A DNA stretch of 64,000 nucleotides from Diadophis punctatus similis (GCA_023053685.1 JALIGW010000013.1:19056501-19120500); one strand, 5' to 3'; counted from the stretch's first letter, positions 46,124-58,450 are shown. The notes: generated from the letters alone by a model not told the origin. Made by a program: numbers and translations.

Positions 46124-47413
46124 GTTCAAGGTATGTTACTGGTACTTGTGTTCTGTTTAACTGTCAGATAAGTTTAGATGAGAATTTGTGGCTATATGAA
46201 AGGTATACCCTTGGAGAAGTTTTTATAAAAGAACTATGCTATATGAAAACCAAATGGAAGAGCCTCTTCATGGTGTGCTTCCATATCAAGTTATTCATAA
46301 AATTGTAATCAAGTTGTTTATGCAAAGATTTACATAGTATAAAAAAGGCATTAAATTGGCAAGACATACAGTATTTTGTTCTCTGCTTCTATTTTATGAA
46401 GGCTTTTTTTTCCAAAGAACCCTGACAAACTTCTCAGATCTTTTTTGTCATGGATCGCCCTATGAAGATTGTTCCATATCACAAAAATCCCATTAAAATG
46501 TGCTTTGAATCAAATTATTGAAATATTGCAGAAGATTAATAAGCTAGATGGCTATGAAAGGCTTTCAAATTCAATGAATAAGTTTCATCACCTCTTGAAG
46601 CACAATGAAGTAATGGCCAAATGAATTTCATCCTGAATTAACACTAAAGGGTATTAATCTCCTTTTCATTAAGCAACTAATCTTTTTTGTTGATTAATCA
46701 GTTGGCCTATAAATAGTAACCAATATAGGAAAACCAAAAATTATATGAATTGATTCTTACTATTCTCTTCCTTAAAACCCTGCTCATAAAGACATAAGGT
46801 ATGAATCTTTGTCATCTGTTTGGCTCAGTCCTTCCCAAGAATATAGGTAGCTCAGACTTAGAGCAAAAAAAAAAATGTGGCTTGACACTTGTGAGAAGTG
46901 ACCTCTATAACCTCTACAGACAGCTCAATAGTGAAAGCCTATTGTTCCCTTGTGAGATTAATTTCACTGCCTAGTTAGTTGTACTGTAGATCACTGGTTG
47001 ATAAGAACATAAGAACACAAGATTTAGAAGAGCCTTTCCCAACTTGGGAAAAGGTTTATTTAAAGGGTCATCCCCCCCCCCAATTGTTTGGCAAGTCCTT
47101 TGAAGCAGACACAGACAAATGGCTTGATGATAACAGCTAAGTACCACCGTGCACTTGTCATTATTAGGCTTGTTGCAGCCTTCCCAATTTCTCTAACAAT
47201 TTCTACCAGGTAATAATTTTCAGACCTATTCAAAGTCTCCAAAAGCATGGAATGAATCCAAATTAATGCCTGCAAGAGTAGGCAATACAGTATTCTCAAC
47301 AATTCTGGAGGATAATTTCTACATTTATTGTCCACGCTGGGAGCAGTTGACAAGATCTACCCACCCATCAACCTACCTACCTACTTATGCAGAAATCTAT
47401 ATCTAAAAGGATC
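46124..47413. other. Unassigned AT-rich DNA
   Basis: No family or exon recognised. Confidence 0.4.
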
Positions 47414-47421
47414 CCCTACAG

Positions 47422-47530
47422 CAGGGGTCCTCAAACTTGGCAACTTTAAGACTTGTGGACTCCAGCTGGCTGGAGAATTCTGGGAATTGACGTCCACAAG
47501 TCTTAAAGTTGCCAAGTTTGAAGACCTCTG
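47422..47530. mobile_element. Palindromic hAT MITE (family C-like), perfect TSD
   Basis: 109 bp, CAGGGGTCCTCAAACTTGGC to AAGTTTGAAGACCTCTG, with duplication ccctacag (47414-47421 and 47531-47538). Confidence 0.93.
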
Positions 47531-47822
47531 CCCTACAGGCACGCTTACATTCTCTTATTCATAAAGGAACCACCAAATTCAATGGGATTTGCTTTTCCAT
47601 AGGAATAGGACTGCATTGTTAGTATTTTCATTAATGATGAAGCCAAAATCCTTGCCAGCAGAAATCTGAAAGCAATTTAGGCACTAATCCAATTTACATT
47701 GATTGGAGATTGAATAAACCAGTATAGGATTATATTGCTCATCTAGCAAAAGGGAATATTCTAATGTAGTCACTCTTCATTTTTCTGTTTGACGTTTTTC
47801 TACCAGGTCAGAAGTTCTATAT

Positions 47823-48234
47823 CAGTGATGGCGAACCTTTTTTTCCTCGGGTGCCAAAAGTGCATGAGCGCACGCTATCGCACATGCGCGAGTGCCCACA
47901 CCCATAATTTAATGCCTGGGGAGGGCAAAAATTGCCTCCCCGCCCCCCCGGAAGCCCTCTGGAGGCCAGAAATGGCCCATTTCCCAACTTCCGGTGGGCC
48001 CAGTAGGCTTCCCTGGAACCTGGGGAGGGCGAAAACGCCCTCTCCCGCCGCCCCCCGCCCCCAGAGGCCCTCTGGAAGCCGAAAATGCCCTCCCAGAGCC
48101 TCTGCGTGAGCCGAAAACCAACTGGCTGGCGTGCACATGCGAGTTGGAGCTAAGCTAGGGTAACAGCTCCCGTGCCGGCAGATATGGCTCCACGTGCCAC
48201 CTGTGGCACGCGTGCCATAGGTTCACCATCACTG
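47823..48234 (+). mobile_element. hAT element family A with perfect TSD
   Basis: 412 bp, CAGTGATGGCGAACCTTTTT to GGTTCACCATCACTG, with duplication ttctatat (47815-47822 and 48235-48242). Confidence 0.93.
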
Positions 48235-48249
48235 TTCTATATGTTTTTA

Positions 48250-48470
48250 GGATAGGATAGGATAGGATAGGATAGGATAGGATAGGATAGGATAGGATAG
48301 GATAGGATAGGATAGGATAGGATAGGATAGGATAGGATAGGATAGGATAGACTTTGGAGGTTTTCTAATCCAACCCCCTACACAAGCAGGAGACTCTATA
48401 CCATTTCAGACAATTGACTATCCAGTCTATTCTTAGACTGTGTGAGCAACATTATGGACAAATGTGCTGA
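48250..48470 (-). mobile_element. CR1 3' end with expanded (GATAG)n tail
   Basis: About 20 copies of GATAG (48250-48350) run into ACTTTGGAGGTTTTCTAATCC and ACCCCCTACACAAGCAGGAG, the reverse complement of a CR1 3' end. The tail unit has changed from ATTCT to CTATC and expanded. Confidence 0.9.
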
Positions 48471-49499
48471 GCACAAGGTTCATGGTGATGGCAGAGTAGG
48501 TGTGCTGCCCTTTGGAATACATGATCTGCTAATTTCCAATGTGTTTTCCAATGGAAATTGGAACTATTCCACTATCAGTTGGGACTCTTGCATTTAGCAT
48601 TTCAAACCCCATATGGATATATCTCTTCTAGTGCTAGAGTACCATCCCTTATTTTATCATGCTTTAGCTGTCCCATAAGGCTCCCTTCCCCTTGAGAAAT
48701 ACAAGGCTTTTTGTCTGGCTTTGTGATATTTGTACAGTTAGCAATCAAAAGCTTGACAGCCCTTTAACTAAGAGGATTGGAGCTAAATCTTCCAAAGCTT
48801 TGAGAGAGAAGAAAATGCCTTTATTTCACAGAAATTGCTGGCAACTGCTGAAGCAAGTGAAGCTAGCAGAAGAACAGCCCACTCTGTTCCCTGTTCCATT
48901 TTGGGTCCTTCTGAGAAGTAAATAAAATGCACTAGCCACTGCCATCATTACATCAGCCTGATAGATTCAGTCTGTTTCAAACTGTATCCTCAGCATGGTG
49001 CTTCTCCCTTTGGAGAAAATAGAAAGCTAGGGAAAGAAAAAGGCACTCTTCTCCTTTACCTGCTGCAAATCACATGTGCATTTTGGTTTATGTGAATGAG
49101 CCTTTTACCTGATATAAGCATCCTCTTTATCATTTGCCATGTTTGTTAAAATTAAAAAAGAGCTTCCCTATGCCGGAGGTTTTGAATATGTCTCTAAAGT
49201 GTTTTAATTTACGGAAGGCATTTATAGACTTGCTTTTTTGTGCTCTCCAAAATGCATCTGTGTGAACAAGAATGGAACAGGCTCTCCAAATGATTGCATC
49301 ACAATTTGAGGATACCATCATCAGAACTCCTTTTGGCTCTGAAATGAGGAATAGGCATGCCAATGGGAGCAATTGCAGCTGTTGCCACTGCCTCAGAACT
49401 AACAGTTAGTTAGGTTTAACACTCTTCAAAAATGATATAGTTGCAACTAAACTAAACTAACTAAACTAAATCAGCTAGCGGCACCTGAACACACTTGTA
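48471..49499. other. Unassigned DNA
   Basis: The frame at 48692-48925 has no recognised domain. Confidence 0.4.
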
Positions 49500-49532
49500 A
49501 GTGGATCACAAGTTTCCTAACAGAAGCAGCAG

Positions 49533-49934
49533 GTGAAGCTAGGCAAAATCACATCAGATACCTGTACAATTAGCACAGGGACCCCCCAAGGCTGTGTACT
49601 CTCACCACTTCTCTTCTCTCTATATACCAATGACTTCATCTCAAATGATCCATCTGTTAAACTACTGAAGTTTGCAGATGCTACAACAGTGATTGGTCTC
49701 ATTCGAGACAATGATGAAACAGCATACAGATGGGAGATTGAACAAGTAGCCTCGTGGTGCGACCGGAACAATCTGGAACTGAACACACTCAAAACCGTAG
49801 AAATGGTGGTATACTTTAGGAGAACCCCGTCCCATTCTACCACCTTTTACAATACTAGACAACACAGTATCAACAGTAGAGACCTTCAAATTTCTAGGTT
49901 CTATCATATCTCAAGACCTAAAATTGTCACCTAA
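49533..49934 (+). pseudogene. Rex1-like RT fragment, altered FADD box
   Basis: 133 codons covering the palm of the reverse transcriptase. The expected F-A-D-D reads F-A-D-A, so the enzyme would be inactive. It ends at a frameshift where the second frame takes over. Confidence 0.85.
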
Positions 49935-50349
49935 CATCATAAACGTCATCAAAAAAGCACAACAAAGAATGTTCTTTCTGCGCCAACTCAGGAAGCTCAA
50001 ACTGTCCTCTGTAGAACTGATACAGTTCTACAGAGGAATTATTGAGTCTGTCATCTGCACCTCTATAACTGTCTGGTTCGGTTCTGCAACCCAACAAGAC
50101 AGACACAGACTTCAGAGGATAATCAGAACTGCAGAAAAAATAATTACTGCCAACCTGCCTTCCATTGAGGACCTGTATACTGCACGAGTCAAAAAGAGGG
50201 CCGTGAAAATATTTACTGACCCCTCGCATCCTGAACATAAATTGTTTCAACTCCTACCCTCAAAACGACGCTATAGAGCACTGCACACCAAGACAACTAG
50301 ACACAAGAACAGTTTTTCCCTGAACGCCATCACTCTTCTAAACAAATAA
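49924..50349 (+). pseudogene. Rex1-like ORF2 C-terminal fragment
   Basis: 141 codons of the C-terminal domain ending at a normal stop, including I-R-T-A-E-K-I-I and L-P-S-K-R-R-Y-R. It overlaps the upstream frame by 11 bp in a different phase. Confidence 0.85.
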
Positions 50350-50835
50350 TTCCCCCACCACTGTCAAACTATTCACTAAGTCTGCATTACTATTATTATT
50401 AGTCTTCTCATCGTTCCTATCACCCATCTCCTCCCACTTATGACTGTATGACTGTAACTTGTTGCTTGTATCCTTACAATTTATATTAATATTGATTGTT
50501 TCCTGATTGCTTATTTGTACCCTATGACAATCATTAAGTGTTGTACCTCATGATTCTTGACAAATGTATCTTTTCTTTTATGTACACTGAGGGCATATGC
50601 ACCAAAGACAAATTCCTTGTGTGTCCAATCACACTTGGCCAATAAAGAATTCTATTCCATTCTATGATGGATGAAATATATATGTGTAAAGTGCTAAGGC
50701 AACAGTTGCATGAGGTATGCAAGTTAGAACTACCTAGATTTCATTTAAATATAATTTTAAAAATTGTGATGGTAAGATTTGTATAATAGTGGACCAGTCT
50801 ACTTATGGATCTTGTGGGTTCTCCACCTCTGCATT

Positions 50836-51115
50836 TTATTTTATTTATTTAAATAATTAATACAGTCATCCATTTCACAAAAGTGACTCTGGATGGCATA
50901 CAAGGTTTCAAAACAAGAACAACACTTGAACAGCATCCATAATGCTCAAGGCGACAAACACAACCGCACTCATTAAAAAAAACACCAGTATTAACCAGCA
51001 GAACTTGGCTAATAATCTAGTCCAAATTCCTGGTTTTCAAGGATGCTAACAGAATCAGGGACATCTGGATGTCTAGAGGCATGGTATTCCACAGGGCATG
51101 CACTGTCAGAGAGAA
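50836..51115 (-). mobile_element. L2 LINE 3' fragment
   Basis: TTTATTTTATTTATTTAAAT leads to GTGACTCTGGATGGCATACA, then ATGCTAACAGAATCAGGG and GGCATGGTATTCCACAGGGC, a reverse-complement LINE 3' end. At 51158-51204 half of a family C hAT element follows (GTTTCTCAATGTTGGCAAAT). Confidence 0.65.
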
Positions 51116-51359
51116 ACTAAGATGCTCCAACAAGATGATATTGATGAATAAAGCATGTTTCTCAATGTTGGCAAATTTCAGAAGTGTGGGAATTTAACAA
51201 AACACTAGAAGGAACTTCTAATGGCTTTAGTCATTCAATAATTGGTCAGTGTGGCTCAGAAGGCAGTAGGCTGTTAAGATTTTAACAGCGATTAGATGGC
51301 AAGCTAGCAGGGATATTATGGTGATACATTTCCTGCATCAACCAAGGAATTGATTAGGT

Positions 51360-52048
51360 AACTTCAGAGGCATTCCCAACTCATGCCCTTGTCACCTCCC
51401 GACTGGACTACTACAACGTGCTCTACATGGGGCTACCCTTGAAGAGTATTCGGAGACTTCAGTTGGTGCAAAATGCGGCTGCGTGTGTTGTGGTGGGTGT
51501 GCCAAGGTACACCCACGTTACCTATACTCCGCCAGCTGCATTGGTTGCCCATCGGTCTCCGGGTACAATTCAAGGTGTTGATCATCATCTTTAAAGCCCT
51601 GCATGGCTTAGGACCAGGTTACCTTCGGGACCGCATTCTGCCTCATACTTCCCTTCGACCAGTTAGGGCCCACAGAGTGGGCCTCCTCCAGGTCCCGTCA
51701 GCTAAACAATGCCGGCTGGCGGACCCTAGGGGGAGGGCCTTCTCTGTGGGGGGCCCCGTGCTCTGGAACCAACTTCCCCCAGAGACCTGAACCATCCCCA
51801 CCCTGCTGGTCTTCCGAAAAGCCGTCAAGTCATGGCTCTTCCTGCAGGCAGGGGGTGAGACTAGTTCTACCTGAGCTTCCCCCGGTATGGCTGATGGTGA
51901 ATATTTTTTAACTTTTTGTAAATTTTTAATTGCTGTTTTTAACTCTTGTTTATTATTAGTGTTCTCGTATAATTGCTGTACGCCGCCCTGAGTCCCTCGG
52001 GAGTAGGGCGGCATAGAAGAACCAATATTAAATAAATAAATAAATAAA
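51360..52048 (+). mobile_element. L2 LINE, C-terminal ORF2 and 3' end
   Basis: Frame 51473-51790 and its upstream extension encode R-L-Q-L-V-Q-N-A-A-A-like sequence. It continues with L-H-W-L-P-I-G-L-R-V-Q-F-K-V-L and F-K-A-L-H-G-L-G-P-G-Y-L, then R-A-F-S-V-G-G-P-V-L-W-N-Q-L-P-P-E. This is the signature C-terminus of L2 LINEs. The 3' UTR has GCCGCCCTGAGTCCCTCGGG and an (AAATA)n tail. Only the last quarter of ORF2 is present. Confidence 0.92.
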
Positions 52049-52778
52049 CTTTAGATTATATTATAATCTACTTTTTCCTGATTGAATCTGTTCATCCATT
52101 TATATTAGCTGTAGAAGTACTTTATATATCTCAAAAGGAACTTCTCTCCTATAGTCTGACCTAGCTTGGATCCAGGTTATCTTGAAGACCATATCCGCCA
52201 GTTAGATCTGCCTATCCTGATTTAGTCATCAGCCACAGAATCCTCTCTCTGACACAAGTCAGAAGAAGAAGAGCCCAGAGCTATGTTTTTTCTAGGGCAG
52301 TCTTGACCTTGGGCAATGATCTCATCCAGAAGATATCTCAATAGTAGATATTTAGGGGGGAAACTGTTTGTTTAAATCATGTTTTAATTATGACATCATT
52401 GTGATTGTTTGGATTTGAGGTATATTATCTGCTTCAAAATGTTTCAAAGAGGATCAGAGAAAGATATAGTAAATATAATACTGTAATATATGGCTGTAAA
52501 CCTCTTTGATCACACATTGGTGATATTTTGCTATTGTTTGAAACCATTTTTGTTTGTTCCAGCAGATTTGTTAATGAATCATGAATCTCCAGCAGCTTGC
52601 TATATGATAAATTGTGTCCATGTGCAATATTTATGCAGTCACATAAAGCCCAAAAGCTATTGTATATGCAGCAACCTTTCTGACTTTTCAAGGGATTGTA
52701 AAGCATGGATAAGACTAACAAGACTGGTATATCAAAGTTGTCCTCAAGAAGATCAGAGCACTGTAACTGTATACAGAG
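52049..52778. other. Unassigned DNA
   Basis: At 52140-52290, CCAGGTTATCTTGAAGACCA and TCAGCCACAGAATCC suggest an older L2 fragment. The rest is unassigned. Confidence 0.35.
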
Positions 52779-52779
52779 T

Positions 52780-52814
<35 letters not shown>

Positions 52815-53460
52815 TTAGTTGCATTTGTATGCCGCCCACTCCACAGAGACTCTGGGCGGCTCACAACAGTAAAAATTCATATGCAACAACAAATATAAGA
52901 AGCATTAAAAACAATAGATATTAAAAAACATTAAAAACCACAATTTAAAAACCCATACAATAAATCATTCATGGGGCCAAGAATGATCGGTGTTGTATTA
53001 AAATCATTGGCCCCAGGCCTGTCGACAAAGCCATGTTTTAACTGCTTTTCTGAAGGCTGGCAGGGTGGGAATAATGCGGATCTCGGGGGGGTAGTGTATT
53101 CCAGAGAGCCGGTGCTGCCACAGAGAAGGCCCTCGTTCGTGGGCCCACCAGCCGACATTGTTTGGCTGACGGGCCCACCAGCAGACCAACTCTGTGGGCT
53201 CTAATCGGTCTTAGGGAGGTATGTTGGAGAAGGCGGTCTCGGAGGTAAACTGGTCCTAAGCCATGTAGGGCTTTAAAGGTAATCACCAACACCTTGAATT
53301 GCGCTCGGAGACCTTTAGGCAGCCAGTGCAGTTCGTGAAGGATGGGTGTCACATGGGTGTATCTAGGGACACCCATCACCACACGTGCCGCCGCATTCTG
53401 CACTAGCTGCAGTCTCCGAACGTTCTTCAAGGGTAGCCCCATGTAGAGTGGTTGCAAGAG
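52779..53460 (-). mobile_element. L2 LINE, C-terminal ORF2 and 3' end
   Basis: Minus-strand frame 53038-53457 (139 codons) has M-G-L-P-L-K-N-V-R-R-L-Q-L and L-H-W-L-P-K-G-L-R-A-Q-F-K, then A-F-S-V-A-A-P-A-L-W-N. The 3' UTR and (TTTA)n tail are at the left end (52779-52816). It stands tail-to-tail with the copy at 51360-52048 (3' ends facing) and is a similar subfamily. Confidence 0.92.
53038..53457 (-). pseudogene. L2 ORF2 C-terminal fragment
   Basis: 139 codons uninterrupted, the best-preserved L2 frame here. It is truncated at the 5' side and is not a host gene. Confidence 0.9.
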
Positions 53461-55119
53461 TTATGATAATGTTGGTGTTTTTATGCCTTTATACCTTCAT
53501 TCACAGGATCAAGTTTTAAAATCTGGTAGAGTATTAGGCTGCAATGGCCTTCTCCAGCTAGATATGGCTAGATGCATTAGAATTCAAGTTCTACATTGAT
53601 CATGGAGTTGAAGTTCCAAAACATTTCAGAAACACTAGATTGGGAAAGTTTGCAGATTATGCTGCAATCTTCTCTATCAGCGGGATCCTTGGAAATATTA
53701 CAGAAGGAATGTACATGCTTCCTTTCCCTCTCTTCCAGCTCCATTTCAAGATTATGGTGAAGATGAGAAATTCTTTGCAAATCACCAGGAACGCTGACAT
53801 GCATGACAGAAAATGTCTAATAAAGAACACTTTTTTTCTCATGGAAATGTCTTCAATCCATTTATTGAGGAAAATATGTCGTATCACATCTGGAGGCTCA
53901 TAAGAACATGAGACAAATAGAACAAAATGGAGAAAAGTCCTTTCTAGTCCAGAATTCTGCTGTTTATTTAGTGGCCACGTAGATGCTAATGGAAAGTCCA
54001 CAAGCATGGTATGAATACAAGAGCCTCTCTGTGCCTTTACATTCTGCAGTAATTGAGATTTGAGTTGTATTTTCTGATACTAGAAGCAATTTATAGCTGT
54101 GGTGATTAGTAACCAAGACCCAAAATCTTAAAAGCCTTGCTGCTATAACAGTCCAGCTGTTATTGGCTGTTTTGTCATGCTAGGAAAGTAAAAGCAAAGT
54201 GGCTATACATACCCACACTTGTGAAGACAGCTGGAAGCGTCTTCTAAAACAGCTGCATGAGCTTGGAAAATGACCTACCAGTAATTACTTGTATGATTTG
54301 AAAAGCTCCCTTTGTTTTGAAGGCAAAACCTGTTTTGAAAACTTTGTATGGCCCTATTGCCTTTCAAATTTGAGAGCAGGTTTTGGAAGAGAAAGGAGGG
54401 TAGATAATTAAGGCATATGAACTCTACCCAAGGCTCCAATATTTTACCATGGTGCCTCTCTTCATTTACAAAATCCAATATTTGAATGACAAATATTCAA
54501 AAGACCTTTCATTTTTGCACATGAACCATCAACCTGTTCTGGCATAAGGATCACATCATCCTAACAATTGCATGCATGTTGTCAACCTGCTTTCCCTTTT
54601 AAAAGGGAAAGTTTTTTTAAAAAGTTTTGAAATATTCCCGATTGAACTTTTGCCTGAGATGAGGTTGCAAATCACCCCTGTGATTCCATTCACAACTTAA
54701 AGCAACACATAGGCAGGAATAAGGAACTCTGGTCTGAAAGAGCCCATGTAAGACAAAGGCATTTGTGATCTTTTCCCTAGCAGTTCATCTCAACTGTTTG
54801 TATTTAATGCTGAACTACTGTTCAACTACTACTTCAAATGGCAGCTCAGCCTTGGCCCTGTCATTATTTGCCCAGCTGTTGCATTCAATGGAGCAAAATG
54901 CTCTGCAACATGTTCTCTTATTAAATGAATTTGTCAGTGGAGTGACAGGAAGTTGAGCTGATGTCAAAAATCAGTTGTTAGTCATTGGTACCAAGTCAGA
55001 GTAATTAGTCTCAATGCTCCCTGTGTTCTGGTTCGTTTAAAAAAATAATAAAAGTTGCTTTCAGGCAAAGGAAAACAAAGAGGGCTGATGTCTGTATTTG
55101 GAGTGGGAACCTAGGAAGA
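53461..55119. other. Unassigned DNA
   Basis: No recognised repeat family or exon. Frames of up to 116 codons carry no domain. Confidence 0.4.
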
Positions 55120-55127
55120 CCCTACAA

Positions 55128-55263
55128 CAGTGTTTCCCAACCTTGGCAACTTGAAGATGTCTGGACTTCAACTCCCAGAATTCCCCAGCCAGCGAATGCT
55201 GGCTGGGGAATTCTGGGAGTTGAAGTCCAGACATCTTCAAGTTGCCAAGGTTGGGAAACACTG
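55128..55263. mobile_element. Palindromic hAT MITE family C, perfect TSD
   Basis: 136 bp, virtually identical to 45980-46115, with perfect duplication ccctacaa (55120-55127 and 55264-55271). Confidence 0.95.
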
Positions 55264-55271
55264 CCCTACAA

Positions 55272-55512
55272 GTAAGAACTTCACTATTTTCTGTCAAAGC
55301 AATCATGATTTGTCACCCACTCATGAACATCATTTTAAGCAAAGGCGAGACCCCCGTGGGCAGCATGATTTACAGATAAATTCAAAGGCCATATCTTGGC
55401 TATGGTCAAAAGCAAACAACAATTCAGTCACCACACAAACTTTTTTTAAAAAGTGCATTTCTATACCTCATTAAACTCCTGAACAATGTAATCTTAAATG
55501 TGGTGGAAGAAA
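55272..55512. other. Unassigned DNA
   Basis: Nothing recognised. Confidence 0.4.
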
Positions 55513-55514
55513 TA

Positions 55515-55650
55515 CTGTGTTTCCCCGAAAATAAAACCCTGTCTTATATTTTTTTTGAACCCTGAAATAAGCACTTGGCCTTATTGCCATGCACTCAAAA
55601 GCCTGATTGGGCTTATTATCAGGGGATGTCTTATTTTGGGGGAAACAGGG
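55515..55650. mobile_element. Mariner-like MITE flanked by TA
   Basis: Starts CTGTGTTTCCCCGAAAATAA and ends TTATTTTGGGGGAAACAGGG, with TA on each side. Its interior matches the 29046-29180 copy in opposite orientation. Confidence 0.82.
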
Positions 55651-55652
55651 TA

Positions 55653-56789
55653 GTGGTGCCATCAGAGTAGGAGTTCAAAGCAGAAATCCAAGGCCTTGTT
55701 GGAGAATTCATAGAGTGCATTTACCTCCAAATGCAGTGGGACTTTTTGAAGTAAATGCAGTATTAGGTTGAGATCTGTTTCTTAGAATCTGGTTAACCAC
55801 AATAGGAACAGAGTGCCAGATTAAAGTGTTTTAGGATTGACCGATGTTTCTTCCTATGTTTTTTTTAATTTCTACTGTATGTTCAGGTCTACCACTTTAA
55901 AATGTCTAATATTCAAAATTCAGAGTTACCTAACAGGATCTCCTAATGACATTGTCCTTACTAGTTCTGCTTTAAAATTTCCCCTGAAACTCAAATTCTG
56001 ACATTCAGTTAAATAACAATATATATATTTTCTTTCTTGGGTTTATCTAGTTTATTTGTTAAGTTTTCCTAGGATTTTTTATCGCTATTCAAACATTGCC
56101 ATAATAGCCCATTTTTTAAGACAGCATTATGAGTCATCAACACATGTTCCATTCAGAAATCAGATATTACATAAATAATTATTATTTTTCATACATAGAT
56201 ACACACACATACACTCATGAGACAATGCTCGGTTTTCAATACACAAAATGAAATATTTGATTGTCACACATTTCTGAATTTTTCAAACAATTCTTTAATT
56301 TAAGAAACAAAAACAAAACAAGATTCATCCAGGTGAGTACATTAGCTGCTTACTTTGCACAAATTCAGACCATGTCTAAGCTGTTCATGTTGATTAAGTC
56401 AATCTGTTATTTATATTTCTGAATGTTCTTTATACTAAATGGAAGCAATGCAACCAATTGGGTCATTTTTTAGATTAGTTTTTGGGCTCAAAAAGGGTCT
56501 TTTTTCTAGTTCTTTTTGGTGCCAGGCAGTGATAGTTATTGTGGAATAAAATATCAGAATTAATGCCATTCAAACATATGGGTGCCGTTGGGAAGAGGCA
56601 ACAATCAAAAACTTTCTTCTTTCTTTTGTTTTGATGAAAACAACCCACAGCTTTGGACAATTCTCTGGATATATAATCAATATTCAGAACCACAAAATAA
56701 TTACAAGACAGTTAACATAAGGAGAAAATATAGCTTCCAGATAATGCACTCAGTGAAATATCTTGCATTTGCATTTGACAGGTAACATT
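55653..56789. other. Unassigned AT-rich DNA
   Basis: No recognised repeat or exon. Confidence 0.4.
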
Positions 56790-57240
56790 CAGAAAATATA
56801 TCAAAACAATTATGTCAAATTATGGCAAGAAATTAAAAGAGATCTTGAACAGTGGAAAATTTTTAAAGCCTTCATAGTTAGAACCAATTATAATAATTAA
56901 AATGAATATATTATGCAAGACAGATTATCTGTTTCAAAAGGCACCTTTCAGCAGAACCTTTATAAGAAATGTCAAAAAATCGTTAGCAAATTGATAAGGA
57001 AGGTGGGGGGGAGGGGAGAGTGAAGCTCAAACTTTTTCAAGTCTCAAAAGTGGTTCTCTGGTTCTTCCAAAACTTAGACTTTATTACAGAGCAATAAATT
57101 TTTCACGGTTAATAGATTGGATAAAATTCCTGATCAGTAGAATAGCAAGACTAGAAGGAGCCAGGGACTTTCAGTGGGGAAATGGCAGATTGAAGAGCAT
57201 CTTTAGAGGGAAGTTCACCCACATCTATTTTTGTAAAAAC
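56790..57240 (+). mobile_element. L1 ORF2 C-terminal domain fragment
   Basis: Broken frames encode K-C-Q-K-I-V-S-K-L-I, then R-V-K-L-K-L and L-Y-Y-R-A-I-N-F-S-R-L-I-D-W-I-K, then A-R-L-E-G-A-R-D. This is the region after the RT in L1 ORF2, and it contains several frameshifts. It lies upstream of an endonuclease-domain piece in the same direction, an order opposite to that within one L1 copy. Confidence 0.7.
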
Positions 57241-58141
57241 CCAGATTGGCTTTTCATATAAGAACTGGATGAAGTTAGGGGATTGAAATGGAGTTACCTG
57301 TCTACAACTTGATAGAATCTCCACTAAAATAATTAGAGTTAACCAACCAAAGTTCTTTTTTGAGTTGATGGATTATTTTTTTTATTGAAAAAGTTTTATG
57401 TGTACAAAGTACAAACATTTTTTATTATTTTCTCCCCCCTCCCCCACCCCTCCCCCCCAACTCCCCCTCCCCCCTCCCTAGACTTCCCAGAACATACACA
57501 GGGTATAATATAGTTTACACAAATATAAAACTAATATATACTAACAAATTATTAACTTCCAAATATCATAAAATCTTAACTCCTTATACTATAAATTAAA
57601 CAAAAAATTGAATTGAAATATATCCTTCACAGTCTATTTTAATCTTCTTAATCTAATACTTAATTCAAATATGATCCTTCCATCTTCTCCATTATCAAAT
57701 ATATCATTTAAATAGCCTTTAAAATGTTCTAAAATTTCCACTTCCAATTTTGTACCACCAGCAACCTAGCCACAATTATTAAGTTCAAAAGCAGATTAAA
57801 CCATATCTAAAAAATACTTAGCAACTTCACATTCATTTAGTTACCTTAGATTGCATTCTATACTTATTCCCACCCTATAATATAATTTAATCCTATTCTC
57901 TACCAATTTAGTCTCTATTACGTTACATTACCTTCTATACTTATTCCCCAAACTATATTATTGATTTAATCTTGTTATTTAAAACCAATTTAATCTCTAT
58001 TACATCACTTTGCCTTCTATAGTTAAACCCCATAGATAATCTTGTAATTTAATTCCTCTAACCTTATACATCCTCATATATACATTTAAACTTTATTCTT
58101 ATTTATTTTTCTTTATCCTACTATCACTAAAACATCAATTT

Positions 58142-58450
58142 TTAATTCCTCTCATTTTCAAATCTGTGAGAGGAATTAAATATTTCTTTAAGTTGACATC
58201 TGAAGATATGTCGATTTAATCTTGCTTCACTTCGAGGAGTTGAGGACTGGAATGAATGATTTGATTCTTCTTCACTTTCAACACTTTCACTTTCAACAAA
58301 TACTTCTCTAATCTGTCTTAAATCGTTTGTTTGTTCTTGTCTATTCAGAGTTCCTTTCTGTTGTGGAATATACAAATCTTCCTTTCCCTCTCTTTTAACA
58401 TTCTCGTTTCCTTTATCTTCTGGTGGTTTTGGTCTCCCCACCTTTAACAC
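58142..58450 (-). pseudogene. C-terminal extension of L1-like ORF1
   Basis: 102 codons in the same frame as the RRM/CTD, after one stop. It is polar and acidic (V-E-S-E-S-V-E-S-E-E-E-S), with no known domain. It may be a true family-specific tail or a former 3' UTR. Confidence 0.5.

Larger units (their letters stand above)
49500..50664 (+). mobile_element. Rex1-like LINE, C-terminal half
   Basis: 5'-truncated non-LTR element. The first frame (49533-49934) has T-P-Q-G-C-V-L-S-P-L-L-F-S-L-Y and F-A-D-A-T-T-V-I-G-L, where the second catalytic aspartate is replaced by alanine. It continues with W-C-D-R-N-N-L-E-L-N. The second frame (49924-50349) has K-K-A-Q-Q-R-M-F-F-L-R and D-P-S-H-P, then L-L-P-S-K-R-R-Y-R-A-L and N-S-F-S. 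Both fit Rex1/Babar-type members of the CR1 superfamily. The 3' UTR ends TTGGCCAATAAAGAATTC, then TATTCCATTC. The element at 6641-7300 is the same family. Confidence 0.85.

Noticed and set aside
48692..48925. 77-codon frame as a small gene
   Set aside because: No domain, no splice signals; of a length expected by chance.
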